From Ruminiclostridium sp. (lineage in GTDB: Bacteria; Bacillota_A; Clostridia; Oscillospirales; Ruminococcaceae): a stretch of DNA of 11,976 bases. The stretch covers positions 1 through 11,976 of the forward strand of contig JAFZOA010000736.1 in NCBI GenBank assembly GCA_017550775.1, in the 5' to 3' direction. The notes below the pieces were generated by a model that worked only from the letters and a program-made list of their open reading frames with translations, searched no databases and was not told the origin of the DNA. Shown in pieces: positions 7,860 through 11,976 of this stretch. Every line of letters begins with the position of its first letter. The stretch's first letter is position 1. Both the position numbers and the translations under genes were made by a program.

Positions 7860-9605
7860 ATGAAAAAAAGGATAATAAAAATGGTATCGTTGCTGCTTGC
7901 GGCATCGATCACGCTGACATCGTGTTCAGGACCTTTCGGCAATAAAGACGATGAGAAAGGAGAAACAAAAAAGGAAGAAACCGGCGGATTTCTCGATGGA
8001 CTTTTCGGTATGTTTGATAATAACAAGCAGACCGGGCTCAGAGAATCTACGGTCAGCAAGGAAGATCTGACTAACGTCTCGAACGAACCCTATAACTACA
8101 ACGGAAGCGAAGGCAAATATACCGGAGAATGGTATGAAGGTCACCCCGAGGGTGAGGGCAAATTCTTCGTGAGCGATGATGAATATTGCGACGGCCAATG
8201 GGTGGACGGTAAGCCCTGCGGCAATGTTGAGCTTTGTTCACCCCGCGGCGGAGGGGCGTATATGCTTTATAACGGAGTATATGCGGACAACAAACCCTGC
8301 GGAGAAGGATATATGGAACTTGGATATTCCGACGATCAGGGCTGGGGATATGTCAAGGGGGATTTCAGCGATAAGACCTCTCTGCGCTGGTACAGCTTCA
8401 ACGAAGACAATTTCCCTGTCGATATGGGAGTATATTCCTCGAATGGTGAAAAGATAAGCTATACCGAGGAAAAAGGAGTCACGGGCGTTGATTTTGAAAA
8501 ACCGGAAAGTATTCCCATAATGTTTTCCCTCAGTAAAGGGGACGTGTATGAATCTGATGATTGGAAGTACGCTCTATACTATTCCGGAAAATTCTACGGA
8601 CCTACCGATGAAGAGGGATTGCCGAATGGTCTGGGATATTACAACGCTTCCGAAAAATGGTATAACGTATATGTCAATTCTGAGGGACAATTCTATCAGG
8701 AAGACTATTATAATGGTGAATTCGGCAGCGACTACACTATAAAGTCTTATGAGGAGTATTACAAGGACAACGACTGTACCTTTGTCAATGTGAGATGCTT
8801 TGGCAAATGGGAACATGGCAAACTTATCGGCAAGCATTTTCTGACATACTATCTCCCCGAAACCAGTGAGATCATAAAGCAAAAATACACAGAGGTGAAC
8901 GAGGACGGCAAACACACCGGTATGTACACCGAAGTTACGATGAGTTATAAATATAACACAAGTTATTTCAGCGCTGAATTAGGCATCAGAGCTAAATCAC
9001 AATGTAAAATGATCATAAAGAAATATAATATTGATGAAATAAGTCTCGATAAATACAAAAAGGGTTCCGACGGCTATTACAGAAGCGGAGATTATGAAAC
9101 TATAGAATACTATGAAGACGGGTCATTAGGATATTTCTGGTACTATTTTACAATTACAGATACTGCGACTTATGAAAAACAGCGCAAATCCGGAGACATC
9201 TGGATAGATACAGTAGGCACGGGAGTATATTATATTTATGACGAAAACGGCAATGTTATCGAACAGGGTCAAAAGTATCGTGGAACATGGCGCGATGACG
9301 AGTTCATCGAAAACAACGAGCGTATGGAAGCCCAGAAAGCAAAACGAGACGCACTTTATCTCGGTATCTTTATAGGAATTCTTGCTGTCGGGACCGGGAT
9401 CATTGTGGCTGATGCCAAAAACTTCAACGACAAAGTCGATGCGTATAATAAGGCGGTACAAGCTCATCAGGAGAATGAATACAAGTATAACCAGCTTATC
9501 GACCAGGCTGACTCCGCCGCAAGCTCCGGTAATTATTCGGAAGCGGAAAGGCTTTATAAGGAAGCAAGCGATATCCCGATCATAACGGTTCCCAGCTTGT
9601 TCTGA
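7860..9605 (+). CDS. MORN-repeat lipoprotein with C-terminal membrane segment and TPR-like tail (paralogue 2)
   Basis: A 581-residue lipoprotein (lipobox LTSC, C22). MORN units start at Y87 (YTGEWYEGHPEGEGKFFV), followed by CDGQWVDGKPCGNVEL, YNGVYADNKPCGEGYMEL, YSGKFYGPTDEEGLPNGLGYYN and CFGKWEHGKLIGK. Many positions match the paralogue at 4399, including the YGDFSD/KGDFSD and PVDIG/PVDMG blocks. Unlike that paralogue it has a clear transmembrane-type helix at about 501-520 (LGIFIGILAVGTGIIVADA). A helical tail follows with a TPR-like motif (ADSAASSGNYSEAERLYKEA). If both the lipid anchor and this helix are used, the tail would be cytoplasmic, or the helix packs against the membrane. GAAAGGA at 7846-7852 supports ATG 7860. 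This is the last gene before the terminator at 9669. Confidence 0.87.
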   Translation: MKKRIIKMVSLLLAASITLTSCSGPFGNKDDEKGETKKEETGGFLDGLFGMFDNNKQTGLRESTVSKEDLTNVSNEPYNYNGSEGKYTGEWYEGHPEGEGKFFVSDDEYCDGQWVDGKPCGNVELCSPRGGGAYMLYNGVYADNKPCGEGYMELGYSDDQGWGYVKGDFSDKTSLRWYSFNEDNFPVDMGVYSSNGEKISYTEEKGVTGVDFEKPESIPIMFSLSKGDVYESDDWKYALYYSGKFYGPTDEEGLPNGLGYYNASEKWYNVYVNSEGQFYQEDYYNGEFGSDYTIKSYEEYYKDNDCTFVNVRCFGKWEHGKLIGKHFLTYYLPETSEIIKQKYTEVNEDGKHTGMYTEVTMSYKYNTSYFSAELGIRAKSQCKMIIKKYNIDEISLDKYKKGSDGYYRSGDYETIEYYEDGSLGYFWYYFTITDTATYEKQRKSGDIWIDTVGTGVYYIYDENGNVIEQGQKYRGTWRDDEFIENNERMEAQKAKRDALYLGIFIGILAVGTGIIVADAKNFNDKVDAYNKAVQAHQENEYKYNQLIDQADSAASSGNYSEAERLYKEASDIPIITVPSLF

Positions 9606-9668
9606 GCAATATACCGAGCGAGTTTGTAAAGCTGCAAAACACACAAATCGAGAAAATAGCAGAGGAAA

Positions 9669-9704
9669 CCGGCTGTCGGTTCAAATGACAGCCGGATTTT
9701 CTTT
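9669..9704 (+). terminator. Intrinsic terminator of the zinc-ribbon/MORN operon
   Basis: A perfect 9-bp stem (CCGGCTGTC at 9669-9677, GACAGCCGG at 9687-9695) with a 9-nt loop is followed by ATTTTCTTT. It lies 63 bp after the stop of the last MORN gene. No other convincing terminator was seen between 475 and here, which supports a single long transcript. Confidence 0.9.
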
Positions 9705-9720
9705 GCGCGGGAGCTGCGGC

Positions 9721-9737
9721 ATCTTTTCGGAAAATCT
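9721..9737 (+). repeat. 17-bp direct repeat, left copy
   Basis: ATCTTTTCGGAAAATCT is identical to 11927-11943, 2206 bp further on. It contains the palindrome TTTTC-G-GAAAA and is preceded by CTGCG in both copies (with two extra bases here). The two copies bracket the relaxase module. It sits 16 bp after the operon terminator and directly before a promoter, so it could be an attachment site core or an operator. Confidence 0.7.
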
Positions 9738-9738
9738 G

Positions 9739-9767
9739 TTAACATATATCTCTATCGATGGTATAAT
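9739..9767 (+). promoter_or_regulatory. Predicted sigma-A-type promoter
   Basis: The -35 box is TTAACA (9739-9744), the spacer is 17 bp, and the -10 box is TATAAT (9762-9767), 11 of 12 consensus bases. Transcription would begin near 9774 and run toward the 111-bp repeats and the relaxase. No coding sequence starts soon after it. Confidence 0.7.
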
Positions 9768-9852
9768 ACATATTAGTCATAGTACTGAACGGATTACCAA
9801 GCGGCATAATAAACATCTGCCTGATAGATTATCGATTTGTACCGCGCGCTGG

Positions 9853-9897
9853 TTTAAAAGATTTCTCTTAGTCGTGTTGCATAAGTTTTCTTTTAAA
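9853..9897. repeat. AT-rich inverted repeat (9-bp arms)
   Basis: TTTAAAAGA (9853-9861) pairs with TCTTTTAAA (9889-9897) across a 27-nt spacer. The spacer holds a smaller CTTA/TAAG pair at 9867-9870 and 9882-9885. The arms are almost all A/T, and no T-tract with a GC stem follows, so it is not a usual terminator. It lies downstream of the promoter at 9739 and could fold in that transcript. Confidence 0.45.
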
Positions 9898-10050
9898 TGT
9901 TTGTCTAACTTTTTGGGGGCGGTTCACAGAGACATATCAAAAAACCATTTATATATATCAATTTGAGTATTTTATCAGAATTGCGATATCCTATTGTAAA
10001 TTAACCGCAAATTTAATGCAAGAGGTAAGATGTGTTCGGATCTCACATTA

Positions 10051-10079
10051 AGAAGTCCAAGAATAGAGATTGAACTTCT
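10051..10079 (+). repeat. 111-bp repeat unit 1 stem-loop (imperfect)
   Basis: AGAAGTCCA (10051-10059) faces TGAACTTCT (10071-10079) across an 11-nt loop, with one mismatched pair. This is the most diverged of the three stems. Confidence 0.65.
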
Positions 10080-10159
10080 AAATGGAAAGCGCTCGATGAA
10101 GTATGTCATTTTAATGTTGTTCGACAAGCCTTCAAAATGTATGCATGTTTTTTATATGA

Positions 10160-10192
10160 TAAGAAGTTCAAGGGCAGAGACTGAACTTCTTA
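10160..10192 (+). repeat. 111-bp repeat unit 2 stem-loop (perfect 11 bp)
   Basis: TAAGAAGTTCA (10160-10170) pairs perfectly with TGAACTTCTTA (10182-10192) across the loop AGGGCAGAGAC. This is the longest stem in the array. The loop is identical to that of unit 3. Confidence 0.75.
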
Positions 10193-10273
10193 ATGGGAAA
10201 GTGCTCGAAGAAGTATGTCCTTTTAATATTGTTAGACACGGCTTTATAATGTGCGCGTTATTTATTATGATAA

Positions 10274-10300
10274 GAAGTTCAAGGGCAGAGACTGAACTTC
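10274..10300 (+). repeat. 111-bp repeat unit 3 stem-loop (8 bp)
   Basis: GAAGTTCA (10274-10281) pairs with TGAACTTC (10293-10300) across the same 11-nt loop as unit 2. The sequence 3' of the stem diverges from the other units before rejoining the repeat at GCTCGA (10349-10354). Confidence 0.7.
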
Positions 10301-10350
10301 ATAGGCTTAAAAGTACTCGGCATTGAAAACCGTGCTGCACTGAAAATCGC

Positions 10351-10380
10351 TCGACAAAACATGTCATTTTATGCTATCAT
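10351..10380 (+). promoter_or_regulatory. Predicted promoter of the relaxase gene
   Basis: The -35 box is TCGACA (10351-10356), the spacer is 18 bp, and the -10 box is TATCAT (10375-10380) with an extended -10 TGC directly before it. Initiation near 10385-10387 would give a very short leader that starts at or just before the ribosome binding site GAGGAG (10387-10392). Confidence 0.65.
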
Positions 10381-10401
10381 ATACACGAGGAGATGATAGC
10401 A
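10372..10401. promoter_or_regulatory. 9-bp dyad over the -10 box and translation start region (candidate operator)
   Basis: TGCTATCAT (10372-10380) and ATGATAGCA (10393-10401) are perfect inverted repeats. The 12-bp gap contains the GAGGAG ribosome binding site. The left arm is the extended -10 element, so the predicted RNA would lack it. This makes a DNA operator more likely than an RNA hairpin. Autorepression by the relaxase is known for MobM of pMV158 and is a reasonable model here. Confidence 0.55.
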
Positions 10402-11694
10402 ATGATAGAAAACTGGGGAATAACTATTATGAAGCTGGATCGCCAGGATCATTACGGAAAGAAAGACAGTAATAAAAAAGGAAATTATCGTGCAGTAGCA
10501 CAAGAAGCTTTAACTGAACGATACGGGTCTGACCCTGATATAGACAGGAGTAAGTCCGGTGATAATTTGCTTATTTATGATGATGGTTTCGGTAATTATA
10601 TCAAAGAGCAAAATAAGAGTATTTTAGGAGCGACTCTTGGTGATTATTATGATAGTCTTGTAGCCGATTGGAAAGACCCTCGGGGACATAAATTTCGCAA
10701 AGACGGGGTGATAGCCGGGGTCTGTATTATAAAACCTGGTATTGATGATGAGGATTGGAAAAAGATGACCAAAAAAGAAAAAGAGGTATTTCTTAAACAT
10801 TCCATCGATGGCTTTGTTGAGTGCTTTGGTGACAAAAAAGATCGAATCGTTGTAGATTGTGCTGTGATACATGAAGATGAGGGCAACTTTCATATACATA
10901 TTTTCTTTCATGATATGGATTTTTCTCTCGGAGATAAACTCGGTTTACCTTTCAAGGAAGAACTTCATCGAGGCGCTTTTATTACATATATGAAAGAACA
11001 AGGATATGATCTGAAACCCCACGAAAGTGGTATCACCGATGATGAACAGAAGCGGATCAAGGAGCTTAAGCAGCAGATCAAAGAGGATCCTGAGAACGAA
11101 AATCTGCAAACAGACTTAACAAATTTAAGAAGGTCGATCAAGAAGCGCAAAGGCGGACTAACCTCAGCGAAATATAAGGCGGATAAACAAGCTAAGAAAA
11201 TCATTGAACAAGCCCAAATGCAAGCTGACAAGATAAGAGAGGAAGCCATGAAAGAGGTTGAGCAGCTGAAGCAAGTCGCTGAACAGGAGCGAATCGAAAT
11301 CTTCCGGCAAGCTCAAGCAATCAAAGAACAGCTCATATCCGAGGGTAAACAGGAGAAAGCAGCAGCATACAAGAAGTCGGATCAGATAATAGCAGATGCG
11401 CAAGATGAGAAAAATCGTCTCATATCTGAGGGGAGACAGGAAAAAGAAAAGCTCATATCTGAGGGTAAACAGGTAAGAAATGCTTTTAAAGCAAACCCAT
11501 CAGATAAATTTAGAAAAATAATTAATCTTCTGGGGTCGACCAAAGATAATCACCCATCGGACAAACAATTATCTGATTTATCAAGGGATTTGGAAAATCA
11601 AAACTCTATGGGCTTTAATCAACCCGAGCCGTATGCAGCGTTTTACGAACAAATAAGAATGGAGCAGGAAATACACAAAAAACCAACTTTGTGA
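10402..11694 (+). CDS. MobV-type (Mob_Pre) plasmid mobilization relaxase
   Basis: A 430-residue protein. The N-terminal relaxase domain shows the metal-binding signature HEDEGNFHIH (H157, E160, H164, H166), equivalent to the HxDExxPHxH motif of MobV relaxases. An upstream PDIDRSKSGDN (about 45-55) resembles the DIDxSRSxxN motif of Pre/Mob proteins. H17 (DRQDHY) is a candidate for the catalytic His used by that family in place of Tyr; this is inference. Relaxases nick oriT and pilot the strand during conjugal mobilization. Residues about 210-360 form a long charged coiled coil with three LISEG(K/R)Q repeats. The start is ATG 10402: GAGGAG lies 9 bases upstream, whereas the in-frame ATG at 10393 abuts the ribosome binding site. 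The gene has its own promoter, dyad and terminator. No replication gene or coupling protein is in view, so it would rely on a helper element. Confidence 0.88.
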   Translation: MIENWGITIMKLDRQDHYGKKDSNKKGNYRAVAQEALTERYGSDPDIDRSKSGDNLLIYDDGFGNYIKEQNKSILGATLGDYYDSLVADWKDPRGHKFRKDGVIAGVCIIKPGIDDEDWKKMTKKEKEVFLKHSIDGFVECFGDKKDRIVVDCAVIHEDEGNFHIHIFFHDMDFSLGDKLGLPFKEELHRGAFITYMKEQGYDLKPHESGITDDEQKRIKELKQQIKEDPENENLQTDLTNLRRSIKKRKGGLTSAKYKADKQAKKIIEQAQMQADKIREEAMKEVEQLKQVAEQERIEIFRQAQAIKEQLISEGKQEKAAAYKKSDQIIADAQDEKNRLISEGRQEKEKLISEGKQVRNAFKANPSDKFRKIINLLGSTKDNHPSDKQLSDLSRDLENQNSMGFNQPEPYAAFYEQIRMEQEIHKKPTL

Positions 11695-11702
11695 GAATCT
11701 GT

Positions 11703-11728
11703 ATGGGCGGGCATTGCTCGCCCATTTT
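11703..11728 (+). terminator. Intrinsic terminator of the relaxase gene
   Basis: ATGGGCGGGC (11703-11712) pairs with GCTCGCCCAT (11716-11725), with one G-U pair and a 3-nt loop, followed by a short T run (11725-11728). It starts 8 bp after the relaxase stop codon. The stem is strong and the T tract short. Confidence 0.78.
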
Positions 11729-11785
11729 AATGTCCCGATTCTGGCACTTTTGCAAGAAAATGATTTCCAATTTGATTTTTGCTTC

Positions 11786-11814
11786 TTGACAAACAATCCG
11801 TTATAGATTATAAT
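11786..11814 (+). promoter_or_regulatory. Perfect-consensus sigma-A promoter
   Basis: TTGACA (11786-11791), an exactly 17-bp spacer and TATAAT (11809-11814) match all 12 consensus bases. It drives a short stretch that ends at a terminator about 60 bp later, with no coding sequence between. Confidence 0.85.
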
Positions 11815-11820
11815 GTGATT

Positions 11821-11878
11821 GCGATAATCTTAAACGAAAATCTCCCGAGTTCATACAGAAATCGGGAGATCTGTTTTT
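11821..11878 (+). ncRNA. Predicted small RNA of about 58 nt
   Basis: The interval runs from the expected start, 7 bases after a perfect -10 box, to the T tract of an intrinsic terminator. It contains no start codon with a ribosome binding site. The RNA would have a short unpaired 5' AT-rich tail (about 19 nt) and one terminal stem-loop. It could be a copy-number or transfer regulator of the mobilization module, or the attenuated leader of a gene beyond the window. The family is not recognised. Confidence 0.55.
11840..11878 (+). terminator. Terminator of the short transcript
   Basis: ATCTCCCGA (11840-11848) pairs perfectly with TCGGGAGAT (11862-11870) across a 13-nt loop. CTG and a five-T run follow. 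It lies only about 26 bp after the perfect -10 box. Confidence 0.85.
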
Positions 11879-11891
11879 ATGACAGTTGTTT

Positions 11892-11925
11892 GCAGATAGC
11901 TTTGTGTTTCTGGCTACTTATCTGC
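11892..11925. repeat. Inverted repeat next to the right direct repeat
   Basis: GCAGATA (11892-11898) pairs with TATCTGC (11919-11925) across a 20-nt spacer that also contains a TAGC/GCTA pair (11897-11900 and 11913-11916). It ends 1 base before the 17-bp direct repeat. No T tract follows. It may be an integrase or relaxase binding arm, or chance. Confidence 0.4.
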
Positions 11926-11926
11926 G

Positions 11927-11943
11927 ATCTTTTCGGAAAATCT
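11927..11943 (+). repeat. 17-bp direct repeat, right copy
   Basis: Identical to 9721-9737 and again preceded by CTGCG. It closes the segment that contains the promoter, the 111-bp array, the relaxase and the small RNA. The remaining 33 bases of the window show no gene. Confidence 0.7.
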
Positions 11944-11976
11944 TATTTATACATGATCGTTAAGATCCGAGAAGTC

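Larger units (their letters stand above)
9705..10048. other. Non-coding, AT-rich intergenic region ahead of the mobilization module
   Basis: No convincing gene is present. The region holds one copy of a 17-bp direct repeat, a near-consensus promoter at 9739-9767, a 9-bp inverted repeat at 9853-9897, and a strongly AT-rich stretch around 9935-10015. Small open frames here lack ribosome binding sites and recognisable protein features. It could hold a small RNA or a replication or transfer site, but no iteron pattern is evident in it. Confidence 0.6.
10049..10380 (+). repeat. Array of three tandem 111-bp units with internal stem-loops, upstream of the relaxase
   Basis: Stem-loops begin at 10052, 10163 and 10274, exactly 111 bp apart. 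After each stem the units share an AATGGGAAA-like stretch, GCTCGA, and then a TATGTCATTTTA-like segment. Small compensating indels distinguish units 1 and 2. Unit 3 has about 35 extra bases before its GCTCGA, and its end forms the relaxase promoter. The period is a multiple of three, which leaves an open frame (10030-10326), but the repeats look structural and not coding. Position and hairpins suggest the transfer origin or another site recognised by the relaxase. I cannot match it to a known oriT. Confidence 0.75.

Noticed and set aside
9685..9966. 93-codon open frame after the operon terminator
   Set aside because: It starts inside the terminator hairpin, has no ribosome binding site, runs across a direct repeat and a promoter, and has no recognisable protein character.
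10049..10301. CRISPR array
   Set aside because: The period is 111 bp with similarity across most of the unit, only three copies, and no short identical repeat with variable spacers or cas gene.
10030..10326. 98-codon open frame with repeated IRSSRAETELLNGK-like peptide
   Set aside because: It follows from a 111-bp DNA repeat whose period is divisible by three. Units differ by indels and many non-synonymous changes, the ribosome binding site is poor, and the conserved feature is the inverted repeat.
10393..10401. ATG 10393 as relaxase start
   Set aside because: It directly abuts the GAGGAG ribosome binding site with no spacing. ATG 10402 has a 9-base gap.

Overview
The window looks like an accessory, mobile-element-associated region of a low-to-moderate GC Gram-positive bacterium. 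A gut or rumen clostridium of the Ruminococcus/Oscillospiraceae type is my best guess. Support comes from AAGGAGG/GAAAGGA ribosome binding sites at fixed spacing, Gram-positive style lipoproteins with Thr-rich linkers, zinc-ribbon membrane proteins, MORN-repeat lipoproteins and a MobV-type relaxase. All convincing genes are on the + strand. The taxonomic assignment is inference from style, not from a marker gene.

Layout. (1) 1-474 is the C-terminal catalytic part of a tyrosine recombinase, cut by the window edge. (2) 644-9605 is a run of eight co-directional genes with short gaps (about 25-134 bp) that ends at a strong intrinsic terminator (9669-9704). It starts with four zinc-ribbon genes: a soluble three-ribbon protein, a small two-TM protein whose first ribbon is broken by an in-frame TAA, an eight-TM protein, and a ribbon-TM-MORN fusion. 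Four lipoprotein genes follow, arranged as two copies of a two-gene module. Each copy is a Ser/Thr-rich lipoprotein followed by a MORN-repeat lipoprotein. In the second copy the Thr-rich lipoprotein carries a transglutaminase-like domain with an intact Cys-His-Asp triad; in the first copy that domain is missing.

(3) 9705-11976 is a separate mobilization module. It contains a 17-bp direct repeat, a near-consensus promoter, an AT-rich non-coding stretch, and three tandem copies of a 111-bp unit that each contain a stem-loop. Next come a promoter overlapped by a 9-bp dyad, a MobV/Mob_Pre relaxase gene, a terminator, and a perfect-consensus promoter that would drive a roughly 58-nt RNA with its own terminator. 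The second copy of the 17-bp direct repeat closes the module.

How it may work together. The zinc-ribbon proteins would sit on the inner face of the membrane, and the MORN and transglutaminase lipoproteins on the outer face. The gene at 2995-3783 joins both halves in one polypeptide. I infer an envelope-associated complex of unknown purpose, carried between a recombinase and a relaxase as possible cargo of an integrative mobilizable element. The transglutaminase could act as a crosslinking enzyme or as a cysteine peptidase. Nothing in the sequence proves a biological role. The most unusual signals are this operon architecture, the 111-bp repeat array in front of the relaxase, the compact small RNA unit, and the direct repeats around the mobilization module.
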